64,000 bases of DNA from an uncultured Christensenella sp. (GCA_905203015.1 CAJKUC010000002.1:253737-317736), one strand, 5' to 3'. Shown: positions 25,725-35,753, counted from the first letter of the stretch. The notes: generated by a model not told the origin, from the sequence alone. Translations and numbers: made by a program.

Positions 25725-27446
25725 TCACCGCACCGTGGCGCGAAGAATCGTCACCTTGTCGTCCAACGGGCGCATACGGAATTTTTTCACGCTTTCGGGC
25801 ACGATAAAGGTTTCCGCGTAATGCACTTCGTACGGCGCGAACAATCCGTCGACGCTTTCGATGATCGCCCCGCGCCCCTCCACCACGTTGCATTGGCTTA
25901 CGCTGCCTTCCGATTCCACTTCGATCGCCTCCGTCAGCGTATAGCGACGCGTTTCGATAAATTCTCGTTCGTGCAGCCCCGTGTGCTCCGTTTTATTCTT
26001 TCCGTCGTCGGAAATCGTATAAAAGCGATTTACGAGGTTTTCTTTCACCCAGTTCGTCGTTCTGTCCCACTGAATGACTTTTTCGCCGTGCCCGATATGC
26101 ACGGGGCGGGGAATCCCGTCCAGCCCCACTCTGCCCCAATCCCAGAGTTTGAACGTGAAAATATACGGCGTGGCGCTGATTTCCAGCACCATGGTATCCT
26201 TGCCGCTGCAATGCACCGTACCCCCGGGAATCAGGAAATGATCGTGTTTTTTCACTTTCCACGTATTCACGTATTTTTCGGCGGGAAACGAAATCGACCC
26301 CGTCTGCGCAAGACGAAGATCCGCAAGCATAGCCTCGCCGTCGATCCCCTCTTTCAAGCCGAGATACACGTTACAATCCTCTCCGCAATCGAGGATATAA
26401 TAACTTTCATCCTGCGTATAATGCATGTTGAACGTGTTTTGAATGTATTCCGTGAGAGGATGCACCTGCAGAGAGAGATTCTGCCCGCCCATCGTATCGA
26501 GGAAATCGAAGCGGATCGGATATTCGTCGCCGAATCTGCCGTGCACGCGCGCGCCCAACAATTTCTGCGGACGATAAAACACCACGTCGATCGAAGGAAC
26601 TTCCACGCGGACGCCGTTAAACGACATATATATGCTGTTCTCTTCGGGTACGCCGTCGAACGCCCACGCGTAATTCGGCGCGCTTTTATCGAGGTCGCAG
26701 ATCTCTTTCATCCATTGCCCGCCCCACACTTCGGGCGCGAAATACGGCACGAGACGGAACGGCTCGGAAGCGAATTTTTCAAGCCCCGCGCGGAAACCGT
26801 CGCCCTCCGCCATCGAGGGATCGCCCTTTCTGTTCGTATCCAGCAGGTAATCGATTTTTTTCAGCAGGCGGCGTTTTAACCTGTCCGCCATACGCCATTC
26901 CACGAAAAATCCCTGTTTGAATTTCGCCAGTTTCGGAGCGGCGGGATTGTTCGTTTTCCAGTTCGTTTGCCCCTTCGCGAAACGAAGTTGGATTTTCCAG
27001 CGGGCAAGATCGGCATACACGAGAATATCGCCTTCGCACACCAGCGAAGCCCCCACGCCGTAAACGAGGATCACGCCGTCGGCTTTCTCTATCTCCGCGC
27101 GCATTTCCCCGATTTTTTCGGGAAGATATACATCCTGCACGTTCAGCGTATTCATAATGCCGAAAACGCGATCGTCCGTGACGAATTCTTTGATCCGCGC
27201 GTTATACGCTTCGTCGGAAATCGTACAATTTTCGGCGTTGAACGCCGTATCGTATACGCCTTTCAATCCTTCCAGAATTTCCGCGACGTTTACTTCCGTA
27301 TACGTTTCGAGAACGATCACCGTTTTCTTTCTGCCCGCGACGCGTTTTTTCAGTTCTTCGGATATTTCCGGATACCCGCGCCATGCCTTATATCCCGTAA
27401 TTTCCTTCGTGGGATACTTATCGTAATTGCCGTATTTTTTCACCAT
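25725..27446 (-). CDS. Class I mannose-6-phosphate isomerase-like protein, long form
   Basis: The C-terminal 350 residues carry the cupin motifs of type I phosphomannose isomerases, including QVHPL and HDHFLIPGGTVHCSG, which supply zinc ligands for Man6P to Fru6P conversion. The first 220 residues are an extra domain with a kinase-like look (KADGVILVYGVGAS, VYADLARWKIQLR) but no P-loop; its role is unknown. At 573 aa it is far longer than the 310-aa enzyme fused in the gene at 43.6-45.4 kb, so the locus holds two isomerases of different architecture. It is the last gene of the nine-gene operon. Confidence 0.8.
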   Translation of the reverse strand: MVKKYGNYDKYPTKEITGYKAWRGYPEISEELKKRVAGRKKTVIVLETYTEVNVAEILEGLKGVYDTAFNAENCTISDEAYNARIKEFVTDDRVFGIMNTLNVQDVYLPEKIGEMRAEIEKADGVILVYGVGASLVCEGDILVYADLARWKIQLRFAKGQTNWKTNNPAAPKLAKFKQGFFVEWRMADRLKRRLLKKIDYLLDTNRKGDPSMAEGDGFRAGLEKFASEPFRLVPYFAPEVWGGQWMKEICDLDKSAPNYAWAFDGVPEENSIYMSFNGVRVEVPSIDVVFYRPQKLLGARVHGRFGDEYPIRFDFLDTMGGQNLSLQVHPLTEYIQNTFNMHYTQDESYYILDCGEDCNVYLGLKEGIDGEAMLADLRLAQTGSISFPAEKYVNTWKVKKHDHFLIPGGTVHCSGKDTMVLEISATPYIFTFKLWDWGRVGLDGIPRPVHIGHGEKVIQWDRTTNWVKENLVNRFYTISDDGKNKTEHTGLHEREFIETRRYTLTEAIEVESEGSVSQCNVVEGRGAIIESVDGLFAPYEVHYAETFIVPESVKKFRMRPLDDKVTILRATVR

Positions 27447-27534
27447 AATAACACCTTCCTTTCGTGATTCCGATTCGTTGTTTCCGCGTTTTTACTTCGC
27501 TCTTTTTATATTTTTTGCAATGCCTTTTCTTCGG

Positions 27535-28425
27535 TTACAAACCGTTTTCGAGAAGCGTCGCGCCGATTATGCCCGCATCGTTTCCGAACGCGGCTTTTTC
27601 TATTTTTACGGGCAGATAATCGCCGCCGAAAATCCGCTCGTTCACTTTTTTTTCAAGGTTTCCGAGATACAGATCCGCCGCCGCCGATAGTCCGCCGCCG
27701 ATCGCCACGATTTCGGGGCGCAAAACGTTTACCACGTCTGCGATCCCCTCCGCCAGATAATCGGTAAATTCTTCCACGATTTCTTTCTGCGTTTTTTCAC
27801 CCGATCTTGCCAGATTGAAAATTTCTTTCGCTGTCAGTTTACCGCCGCCGCGCCGTTCGTTCTCTTTCATCACCGCCGTTGCGGAAGCATACGCTTCGAG
27901 GCAGCCTTTACGCCCGCAGGTGCACTGTCTGCCGTTCTTTTCCACCGTAACGTGCCCGAAAATATCCGAAGCGTCGGCAAAAGCGGAGCCGCTCTGCAAT
28001 TTTCCGCAATCGGTGAATCCTCCGCCCACACCGGTGCCCAACGTAAACAGGCACATCCGCTTGTTTTTTCCCACGCCGTATACGCCTTCGCATAAAGCGG
28101 CGCAACGCGCGTCGTTTGCGATTTTCGTCTTTTTTCCCGTCAGTTTCCGAAGCGTTGCCGCAAGCGGCGCGTCTTTCCACGGAACGTTGTTCGCATACGT
28201 CACCGCGCCCTTTTCCGAATCGATCAGCCCGCACGAAGCAATGCCGATAAAATCGTATTCCGCAGAAGATACAATCGAAGAAATCGCCTCTGCGATCTTT
28301 TCCGCAAGATAAGAAAATTCTATGTCCGCGCCCGTTGTAACGCGCGTTCCTGCAATGATTTTTTCCCGATCGCACAGCCCGATTTTCGCGCTCATACCGC
28401 CGATATCCACGCCGATTTTATACAT
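27535..28425 (-). CDS. ROK-family sugar kinase
   Basis: The 296-aa protein has the N-terminal ATP-binding strand-turn DIGGMSAK (7-14), the second phosphate loop LGTGVGGG, and the ROK zinc motif CTCGRKGCLEAYA near 164-176. No DNA-binding domain is present, so it is an enzyme rather than a ROK repressor. Glucose, mannose, fructose or N-acetylhexosamines are possible substrates; in this operon, next to a phosphomannose isomerase, mannose is the best guess. The spacing to the genes on either side is under 100 bp. Confidence 0.85.
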   Translation of the reverse strand: MYKIGVDIGGMSAKIGLCDREKIIAGTRVTTGADIEFSYLAEKIAEAISSIVSSAEYDFIGIASCGLIDSEKGAVTYANNVPWKDAPLAATLRKLTGKKTKIANDARCAALCEGVYGVGKNKRMCLFTLGTGVGGGFTDCGKLQSGSAFADASDIFGHVTVEKNGRQCTCGRKGCLEAYASATAVMKENERRGGGKLTAKEIFNLARSGEKTQKEIVEEFTDYLAEGIADVVNVLRPEIVAIGGGLSAAADLYLGNLEKKVNERIFGGDYLPVKIEKAAFGNDAGIIGATLLENGL

Positions 28426-28449
28426 TGTTTTTCTCCGAAAAATAGATTC

Positions 28450-29367
28450 TCACAAATAAATCGAAAACCATGCCGCCGCCATAGCGAGAAATTCGCGGCT
28501 GTACCCGTGCGGCGCGTTTTCAAAATACGTGTACGATTTTGTTCCGCTCAGCGCGCGATACAAGTTTTCCACGGTTTCCGCGGGGCATGTGCCGTCTTTT
28601 CCGCCCGCCGTAAGCAATACGGGGCAAAAAATCCGATGCGTATGGTGCAGCGTATCCGCATAAAATTCCGCTTTTTTCTTCGTCTCTTCGCTAAGCCCCG
28701 CGATCAGATCCGCGCCCATGCCGTATGCGCCGCGCCCCGCCGCCGTTCTGAAATCGGTGAGAAACGGCTCTTCCGCCGCCGCGGCGCGCACGATACGTTC
28801 TCCGTTTTCCCGCTCTTCGGAATATATCGAAGAAAGCAGCATCGCCGCTCCGCCGCCCTGGCTCGTGCCGAAAAACGCGATTCTCGAAGAATCCACGCAG
28901 GATTGCTTTCTCGCCCATTCGATCGCCGTCACGCAATCCGTAAGCCAATCGGCATATCCGTGAACGCCGCCCGATAACAGCGTTTCGGGATACACCGCCC
29001 CGCAGCCGTTCATCGTCATTTTCGTGCGATCCTTCCCGCGCGGCGTATTATAGCCGAGCGGACTGATATGCAGCACGTTCCACCGCGTTGCCATTTCGGG
29101 ATGAAAACTCATCTCGCCGCCGTACCCCGGCGTATGCACGGCAAGCGGCGCGCGCTTATCGTAACAAGGCTGAAAATAAGCGTAAAACGCAAATCTTCCG
29201 TCTCTTTCAAATCGCACGAAGCGGTTTGCGCACACCGACTGAAATACATACATATCCGGCTGAAACGGATCTACGTATTCCTCCGTTGCCGTTGCTTCTT
29301 TTCTGCCGTTCCGTAAAATGTTTTCCGCCCATTCGTCGATCAGGGCGGCGTTGTATTTTTCCATCAT
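28450..29367 (-). CDS. CE7-type acetyl esterase (acetylxylan esterase / cephalosporin deacetylase family)
   Basis: The 305-aa alpha/beta hydrolase has the nucleophile elbow GTSQGGG (Ser169), the acid in GGKDGTCP (Asp258), and the base in APHGYS (His287), the order and spacing of CE7 esterases. It lacks a signal peptide, so it should remove acetyl groups from oligosaccharides already imported. It overlaps the upstream lipoprotein gene by 4 bp (ATGA), showing coupling. The presence of a deacetylase suggests that the natural glycan is acetylated. Confidence 0.85.
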   Translation of the reverse strand: MMEKYNAALIDEWAENILRNGRKEATATEEYVDPFQPDMYVFQSVCANRFVRFERDGRFAFYAYFQPCYDKRAPLAVHTPGYGGEMSFHPEMATRWNVLHISPLGYNTPRGKDRTKMTMNGCGAVYPETLLSGGVHGYADWLTDCVTAIEWARKQSCVDSSRIAFFGTSQGGGAAMLLSSIYSEERENGERIVRAAAAEEPFLTDFRTAAGRGAYGMGADLIAGLSEETKKKAEFYADTLHHTHRIFCPVLLTAGGKDGTCPAETVENLYRALSGTKSYTYFENAPHGYSREFLAMAAAWFSIYL

Positions 29368-31595
29368 TTGTTCCCTTTTGCCACGACGGCAAGCCTTAAA
29401 AAGCGCGGGCGGTAAATATCCGCATACGTGAACGCGTCGTTCCCGTTGATATTATAAGAGACGATCAGTTCGTTTGCGGAAGAGAGCGCGGGATGCGCTT
29501 TTGCGTTATACGTATTGTTCCCCGTGCCCGGTAACGCCGTGCAATCGTCGTACGAAAAGATCGTGGTTTTATCCGTAAATTTGTGATACGGAGCGTCGGA
29601 AACCGACGCCTTGATCGTAGGAGAATTGGTGATATGCGAATTCACGAAGATGAATTTTCCTCTGTTTTCGCCCGTCTGAATCTGCGAGACGCTGCATTCC
29701 GGGGCAACGTCGTCGGCAAGATACATAAATTCGGAAGGTACGGAGTTCGTCCACGATCCGTCGGAAGCCAGATATTCGTAAGAAGAGAAATCTTCCACGC
29801 TGCCTTTCACCCTTGCCGCGATCAGTTTTCTGCCTTTATTGTGCACGTCGTTGTAGCCGTAAACGTATGTGTAGCCGTCGGGATTTATCGCGCCCGCGCT
29901 TTCCGTACTCTGAAACACCGCGCCGCCGAAATAAAATCTGCTCGATTTATCCGATACGTCGCAAAGCCTGCCCTGCGTATCGTTGATAAGGCGCAGCGAA
30001 GAATAATCCACTTCCCCGTTCACGATATCGTAACAGGCAAGATCCACGCCCGTCTGCGCGAAAGAATAGCCCGTTTCCGCAGGATCCACCGTATCGATTT
30101 TCAAAGCGTACACATATAATTTTTTGCCGACCACGAAAGTATCGCCCAGCCAGTAGTATTTATGTTTTTTCGCGTTCGCCGTAGAAGATTCCAAAGGATC
30201 GGGGCGGATATTCGCACATTCCTTCGTATTGGAAGGATATACGAACGAGATATTTTTCACACTCGCTTTGCCTCCCGTAAGAAGCGCGGAAGTATTATTC
30301 GGCATATACACCGTTTTGCGCAGTTTCGTTACGGGGTCCACTTCGGATACAATCGTATCGCTGAATACGAAAAACGTCTTTTTATCTTCTTCTTTACGTG
30401 TTTCGTCGTAATCTTTCCCGTCGAGATTCACGGTGTAAATACCGTCGGCGCCCGCCCAGCCGGAATACGAAGAAAGCATCGCCGTATAATCGGGTGCGGC
30501 GTCGCAATACCAGCCGTCGCCGAGGAATGCCTCCGCGGCGGAAAGCCCCGCCATTTCGCCGCCGTAATTGGAAATGATTTCTATCTGTACGTAATGCGCC
30601 TGCACGTTGCCGAGATCCGCCACAAGCGAGGGCGCCATCTTTTCGTCGCCTTCCGCTTTCTGCAAATCATACGTTCCCATCGCTTTCCACGAATTGGAAT
30701 CGTCGGAAACGCGGACACGTATCCTGTTCAGCCCGTAATCGAGATGATCGGGATCGTTGTAATTCCAGATCGCCACTTTATTCACGGGATATTCGCCTTT
30801 CAGATCCAGCGTAAAGCCGATTGCCGAAGCGTCTTTCGTAAGCATGTGCGCGGGATCGTTATCGTGTACGGAATTTTCCGTAACGGGGAACGAAAGCCCC
30901 GCCCCGTTCGTAAGATTGTAATCTTCCGCCTTTGCCGACCATTTTCCGTTAATATATCTCTCGATCGGGGAAGCGGAAATGTTTTCGCCCTCGCGGATCG
31001 GCTGTTTGTAACGGAATAAACGCACTTCCGAAAGCCCGTACCCGTTGCCGCCGTAATTGCTTTTCGCTTCGATTCTGATATATCTTGCCGATTTACCGCC
31101 GAAATCGATATACGAACCGTCTTCCAGATCGGTGGCGGCGATGCCCTCTTCGCCCGAAGCGCGCGCCAGCACGAAATCGCCGAATTTCTCGTACGTTACG
31201 TTATCTTCGGAAAGATACACGGAAATTTCTTTCAGCCCCGTACCCGTATCGCCCGCGGCGTTATAATTCCATACGTGAAATTCGCCGAGTTTTTCCGCGT
31301 GCCCCGCGTCGAAGGTAAATTTATTGCCGTCGTCTTTCACCATATCCGCAGCCGCGGCGGAATGAAGGTGAATTCTGCCGCCCGTTCCGCTCATTCCCGA
31401 ATCGTTCACCGCCTTTTTATGGTATGAATCCACGGCGGAAAGGGTAATGAAATTCCCCGCTTCCCGTACAGCCACGCTCTCTTCCTCCCTCGGTTTTTCT
31501 TCGTTGTTTTTCTTCCCGCACGAGGAAAAGATTCCCGTACCGCACACGCACAGCGCGGCGGATAAAAACAATGCGGATAATTTTTTAAGTTTCAT
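29364..31595 (-). CDS. Surface lipoprotein with two discoidin-like domains and a beta-propeller (DUF5005/DUF4185-like)
   Basis: A lipoprotein signal peptide ends at Cys26. Two F5/8-type-C-like carbohydrate-binding domains follow (about 45-195 and 205-360; each contains a SNYGG-x-GLS/E-type turn). The C-terminal half resembles the five-bladed propeller families DUF5005/DUF4185, with YSGWAGADGIY, FSDTIV, NNTSALL, YNAKAHP and YRPRFLRL. These families are related in fold to glycosidases, but the activity is unproven. A cytosolic-looking paralogue is encoded two genes upstream at 33.5-35.7 kb. Likely role: binding or trimming the glycan at the cell surface. 743 aa. Confidence 0.75.
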   Translation of the reverse strand: MKLKKLSALFLSAALCVCGTGIFSSCGKKNNEEKPREEESVAVREAGNFITLSAVDSYHKKAVNDSGMSGTGGRIHLHSAAAADMVKDDGNKFTFDAGHAEKLGEFHVWNYNAAGDTGTGLKEISVYLSEDNVTYEKFGDFVLARASGEEGIAATDLEDGSYIDFGGKSARYIRIEAKSNYGGNGYGLSEVRLFRYKQPIREGENISASPIERYINGKWSAKAEDYNLTNGAGLSFPVTENSVHDNDPAHMLTKDASAIGFTLDLKGEYPVNKVAIWNYNDPDHLDYGLNRIRVRVSDDSNSWKAMGTYDLQKAEGDEKMAPSLVADLGNVQAHYVQIEIISNYGGEMAGLSAAEAFLGDGWYCDAAPDYTAMLSSYSGWAGADGIYTVNLDGKDYDETRKEEDKKTFFVFSDTIVSEVDPVTKLRKTVYMPNNTSALLTGGKASVKNISFVYPSNTKECANIRPDPLESSTANAKKHKYYWLGDTFVVGKKLYVYALKIDTVDPAETGYSFAQTGVDLACYDIVNGEVDYSSLRLINDTQGRLCDVSDKSSRFYFGGAVFQSTESAGAINPDGYTYVYGYNDVHNKGRKLIAARVKGSVEDFSSYEYLASDGSWTNSVPSEFMYLADDVAPECSVSQIQTGENRGKFIFVNSHITNSPTIKASVSDAPYHKFTDKTTIFSYDDCTALPGTGNNTYNAKAHPALSSANELIVSYNINGNDAFTYADIYRPRFLRLAVVAKGNK

Positions 31596-31682
31596 GATTT
31601 TCTCCCTCGTATCACGGGATTTTTCTTCTCCGCCCCCGAAAATATCGGAAGAGGCGGACGTATTGCCTGTCCGTTTTTTAAT

Positions 31683-31716
31683 ATCGACGGGGAAAACCGC
31701 AGTTCTCCCCGTCGAT
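31683..31716. repeat. Intra-operon stem-loop
   Basis: A perfect 10-bp inverted repeat ATCGACGGGG/CCCCGTCGAT lies between the LamG-type gene and the following lipoprotein gene, with a second CCGCC/GGCGG hairpin just beside it. There is no T run in the transcribed direction, so a role in mRNA processing or stability is more likely than termination. Confidence 0.55.
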
Positions 31717-31794
31717 TTGCCTGATGCGGCGCGTTCGGGGACGAATCGTAAAGCGATCCGATCTATCCGCGCCGTATTCCGTTCTTTCGCTTAC

Positions 31795-33432
31795 TTATTC
31801 CTGTTCTTTCTTGCGGAGCAGCACGTATCCCGCGCCGACGGCAAGCACCACGCACGCCGCGCCGGCGGTGACCACGGAACCCTTGCAGCCTTTCTTTTCT
31901 TCCGTCTTATTCGTATCGTCGGAAGTGTTGCCGCCGTTATTATTATCGTTATCGTTCTTTCCGTTGTTCACGGGAGTGGTGTAGCAAAGCGTTTTCACTT
32001 CCTGCGCGGAAAGCGCGCCGTCGAAGATTTTCAGATTATCGAGCGCGCCTTTGCAGCCGCGTTTCACCGTTTCGTTTTCGTAATAGCCGCCTACGTTGAA
32101 GCCGCCGTTCGCTTCGCCGAGAGAACCGTCGTCGAACGAGCCGAGCGTATATTTCAGCCCCGCCGCAACGCTGAGTTCCATTCTGTCGGTGCGTTCGCCG
32201 TCCACGTATACGGAAACGTATGCCGCGTCGATCGCGCCGTCGTTATCGTACGTATTCTGGAACACGACGGTGTAGCAATGCCATTCGTTCACTTTAACGC
32301 TCGCTTCGGTGTAGAGTTTATCCTGCACCTGCCAGTTGCTGCTGTTCATTTTCACAAGGAACTGCACATTGTCGCTGTCGGCTTCTTTCATGAATTCAAA
32401 ATCGATCACGCCGCCGCCCAATGCGCCGAGCCCCGCGGGAACCACCACCATGTTGGCGCCGGTATCCGTGGAATTATACTCTTCCATCATATAATAGAAA
32501 CTCACGGTCATTTCGTCGTAAGAATACGTTTTGTTCGGGCTGGCAAGATACGTCGTTCCGTCGAAATAGAACGCTTTCCCTTCCACGCCGTTCACGTATT
32601 TCGCGGCGGAAGTGCCTTTGCCGAGCACGAGATTTTCTTCTTCGCCCGCCGTGCCGCTGTTCGTAAGATTATCGTCGAACGTATAATTTAATACGCATTC
32701 CGTCGCTTTTTCGGGCACTTTCGAGCCGTCCCAGTTCGCCGTCAGCGTGAAATTCTGATTGCCGTCCGCCGTTACGTTCTGCACGGCGCCCGCCCCGATC
32801 TTGATTTTCATCGGCACGGTTTTATCCAGTTCCACGCCGGATAACAGATCGTCTTTCGACGCCTGGGTATTCTGCTTTTCGCCGTTGATCGTGCAATCGA
32901 TGTCGAATACCTCTTCATCGTTCATGATATATGTCTGCAAGGCTTTATAAACGGAAGTCTGCACCGACGAGGATTCCGTGTACGTTACGGAACCGTTCGA
33001 GTTTTCCGTAAGCGCGGGCGCGGTGTATACGGCGTCTTCCACACCGAATTTCACGAGTTTTCCGAGTTTTTCCGTGTAATCGGCAAACGTCGTGAAGTCA
33101 AACGAAAGTTCGATCGTTTCCTGCGAAGCCGTATCGCTCACCGTAACGTCGAGCCATTCGCCGCTGCCCGTAATTTTTTCCGCATAGGCGTTTTCGATAT
33201 ACGTTTCCAACGCGCTGCCGTGAATTTTCAGATAGTAGTACGCCTGACCGTAGCCGTCGCCTTTGTCGTCTCCTTTCGGGATCACGCCCGTCACCTTACG
33301 GGAACCCGATCCGTCCTGCCTGAGCACGAGATCGCCGTTTACCGTGATCGCGTTACACGACGCGAGAAACGCCGTTCCTCCGATGATACAAGCCAACGCA
33401 GCCGTTGCCGTCGTCTTTTTCCAACCCTTCAT
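31795..33432 (-). CDS. LamG-like surface lipoprotein with C-terminal membrane anchor
   Basis: The 545-aa protein starts with a lipoprotein signal (FLASC, Cys26). The first 250 residues are a beta-rich domain I do not recognise. About 260-470 fits a LamG/concanavalin-like jelly roll (VLNYTFDDN, GKAFYFDGTTYLA, WHCYTVVFQN, GALDNLKIFDGALS), a common glycan-binding module. A Asn/Asp/Gly-rich linker then leads to a hydrophobic segment (about 516-538) and a short basic end. Having both a lipid anchor and a transmembrane end is odd. It sits between the two propeller genes and likely helps capture the substrate. Confidence 0.75.
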   Translation of the reverse strand: MKGWKKTTATAALACIIGGTAFLASCNAITVNGDLVLRQDGSGSRKVTGVIPKGDDKGDGYGQAYYYLKIHGSALETYIENAYAEKITGSGEWLDVTVSDTASQETIELSFDFTTFADYTEKLGKLVKFGVEDAVYTAPALTENSNGSVTYTESSSVQTSVYKALQTYIMNDEEVFDIDCTINGEKQNTQASKDDLLSGVELDKTVPMKIKIGAGAVQNVTADGNQNFTLTANWDGSKVPEKATECVLNYTFDDNLTNSGTAGEEENLVLGKGTSAAKYVNGVEGKAFYFDGTTYLASPNKTYSYDEMTVSFYYMMEEYNSTDTGANMVVVPAGLGALGGGVIDFEFMKEADSDNVQFLVKMNSSNWQVQDKLYTEASVKVNEWHCYTVVFQNTYDNDGAIDAAYVSVYVDGERTDRMELSVAAGLKYTLGSFDDGSLGEANGGFNVGGYYENETVKRGCKGALDNLKIFDGALSAQEVKTLCYTTPVNNGKNDNDNNNGGNTSDDTNKTEEKKGCKGSVVTAGAACVVLAVGAGYVLLRKKEQE

Positions 33433-33528
33433 GATATATCCTCCTGAATGTAAAATATTTTTTCCGCATTGTTCTGCGGTTCGTGCCTTGATTTTTCTGC
33501 GCCGTCCGCGCCGTTTTCCCGATCGTTA

Positions 33529-35703
33529 TCAGAATTCTTTGTATTGCAGAAATCTCGGGCGGTATACGTTGCCGTTTTTCAGATGACTTTCGTAATCCAT
33601 GCAGTTTACGTTGTACGAGATCAGCATTTCGTCTTTTTTCGCCACGTTGAAATGTGCTTTCGCGTTGTACTGATACACTTTTTTCAAGCCGTTCGGCACA
33701 AGATCGTCGATACAATGCATGCTGTAAATCGTCTGCTTTTCCGTAAACGGCCCCCAAGGGTGATCCGCCACGCGCTTCATCACGTAATCGGAAACGCCGG
33801 AAGCGGAATAAATAAACGCGTATTTTCCTTCGTCCTTTCCGAAATCGACGGGCATCACGCTCATTTCCGAAGAAAGATCGTCGGCGATCGGCGCGCTGTC
33901 GAGAATGTTTTTGCTCCAATTCTCGCCGTCGAAAAACGTATATTCGCCGAATTTATCTATATTTTCGGGAAGCGTGCGGGAAACCACGAGATTTCTGACG
34001 CCCGGCGCGATATCCATGATGCCGTACACGTACACATATCCGTCGGGATCTTTCGCCCCCGCCTCTTTCGTATTCGCGAAAACCGCGCAACCGTACATCA
34101 GATTCTTTTTCCCTTGCGTAAACAGCGGCGTGGGAATGTTTTTCTGCGACGTATAATCCAGTTCGCCGTTTTTAATATCGAAAATCACCATGTCCACGCC
34201 AACCAGGTGGAATCTGAACCCTTCGGGAAGATCGGGATTATCGGCGTCGCTTTTTACGTTATCGGTAAAAGCGTAGAATTTTCCGTTCGCAACGAAACAA
34301 TCCTGCAGCCAATAACTGTATTCTTTGCTGTGGCAACGAATCAGATTGCCCTCTCCGTTTTCCGCCCCCTCGCCCCATACGAAACGCACGGAGAGCGTAT
34401 CGGGATCGGCGCCGTCAAGATAGGCAAGGGAATTATTCACGAAATCGGCGCGCTTTCTCGACCAGGTGACGGGATTCACGTTGCCGATGAACGTATCGCC
34501 GAACGTCACCACGCTTTTCACGGAAGAAAGATCTTTTTCGTCGCGCTTTGCCTCGTTGCCGTCGAGCCCCACGATGAATATTCCGTCGGAACCCGTCCAG
34601 CCGTTGTACGAAGAAAAGAGTTCCGTCCAATCCCGTGCGGGGCGGGTATAAAAACCGCCGTCCGCCGCGATAAATTTCACTTTTGAAAGTCCGTAGCGGA
34701 ATTCAAAACCGTTCACGCAGCCGTGCGAGCCGATTCCCGCGCCGCCAGCCGCCGTGATTTTGAAATATCTTGCGTATACCGCGGGGAAACGGAGCAGCGA
34801 ACCGTCAGCAAGAGGAGAAATTTTCAACGGCTTACCCGTACCCTTGGAAAGTTCAAACGGCTCGTCTCCGATATTTTTCCAGTCGAAACCGTTCAGGGAA
34901 TAAGAGAGATAAAATTTTTTCAACCCGGCATTCAGAAAATAAGGCACGTTGTAATTGATAAAATCTATCCCCTGCACATGTACACACATATCCAGATCGA
35001 AGATCATATCCATCGTATCGGGATTCGCTTTCGTCATATACATCGAAGCGCCATCGATCCCCTGCATCCCGTTCTCGTCCAGCCCGTAGCCGCTCGTGAG
35101 CACGTCCTCTTCGGGCGTTTTCGCGCAGGCATACAATTCGCCGCCTTTTTCCGGTTCGCTCAGATACCGGAAAAAGCGCACCTGCGAAAGCCCGTATCTC
35201 GTCTGCCCCTCGATATATTTGCCGTGGCAACCCTCGCCGCTTTCTATATCGGGCACTATTTTGATATATCTTGCGGAAAGTCCGCCGAAATCGACGGGAG
35301 AATGTTTTCCGTCGTCGAGATTCGTGGCTTTCAGCCCGGGTTTGCCGAACGCGGGCGCGAATACGAACGGATAGCCCTTCCCTTTGAATTCAAAATATTC
35401 TTCGCCGTCGTAGCCGTAATAAATTTTCGCCTTTTTAACGCCCGCGCCGAAGCCGTCCGTCTGATTCATATTCCATACGCACATATATCCGAGCCGCACC
35501 ACACTGCCGAAATCAAACGCGATATACACGTCTTTATTCACGTCGCGCGCAGAAAGCCACACACATTCGAGATCTACGCCGCGCGTCTGATTCATGCCGC
35601 CGTAGCCGCTCATATCTCCGCCTTCCACGGCGTTCTGCGGATCCCTTACATAAGTGCCCGCTTTCGCAAACGCCCGGGGCTGAATAAATTTACCGTAATT
35701 CAT
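33529..35703 (-). CDS. Cytosolic-looking discoidin plus beta-propeller protein (DUF5005-like)
   Basis: The 724-aa protein has the same architecture as the lipoprotein at 29.4-31.6 kb, but no signal peptide or membrane segment. Two discoidin-like domains (about 40-180 and 190-350) precede a propeller domain with YNGWTGSDGIF, FGDTFIGNVNP, VNNSLAY, YNAKAHF and YRPRFLQY. Several blocks match the paralogue nearly residue for residue, so they arose by duplication. The paired motifs GDTF and YNAKAH contain acidic and His residues that could be catalytic. Inference: it processes oligosaccharides after import, while its twin acts outside. GGGAGA precedes the ATG. Confidence 0.75.
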   Translation of the reverse strand: MNYGKFIQPRAFAKAGTYVRDPQNAVEGGDMSGYGGMNQTRGVDLECVWLSARDVNKDVYIAFDFGSVVRLGYMCVWNMNQTDGFGAGVKKAKIYYGYDGEEYFEFKGKGYPFVFAPAFGKPGLKATNLDDGKHSPVDFGGLSARYIKIVPDIESGEGCHGKYIEGQTRYGLSQVRFFRYLSEPEKGGELYACAKTPEEDVLTSGYGLDENGMQGIDGASMYMTKANPDTMDMIFDLDMCVHVQGIDFINYNVPYFLNAGLKKFYLSYSLNGFDWKNIGDEPFELSKGTGKPLKISPLADGSLLRFPAVYARYFKITAAGGAGIGSHGCVNGFEFRYGLSKVKFIAADGGFYTRPARDWTELFSSYNGWTGSDGIFIVGLDGNEAKRDEKDLSSVKSVVTFGDTFIGNVNPVTWSRKRADFVNNSLAYLDGADPDTLSVRFVWGEGAENGEGNLIRCHSKEYSYWLQDCFVANGKFYAFTDNVKSDADNPDLPEGFRFHLVGVDMVIFDIKNGELDYTSQKNIPTPLFTQGKKNLMYGCAVFANTKEAGAKDPDGYVYVYGIMDIAPGVRNLVVSRTLPENIDKFGEYTFFDGENWSKNILDSAPIADDLSSEMSVMPVDFGKDEGKYAFIYSASGVSDYVMKRVADHPWGPFTEKQTIYSMHCIDDLVPNGLKKVYQYNAKAHFNVAKKDEMLISYNVNCMDYESHLKNGNVYRPRFLQYKEF

Positions 35704-35753
35704 AATTTTCTCCCGTAAAATCCTTAAAGCGCGATTCTGATTGTTTTCCGCAC

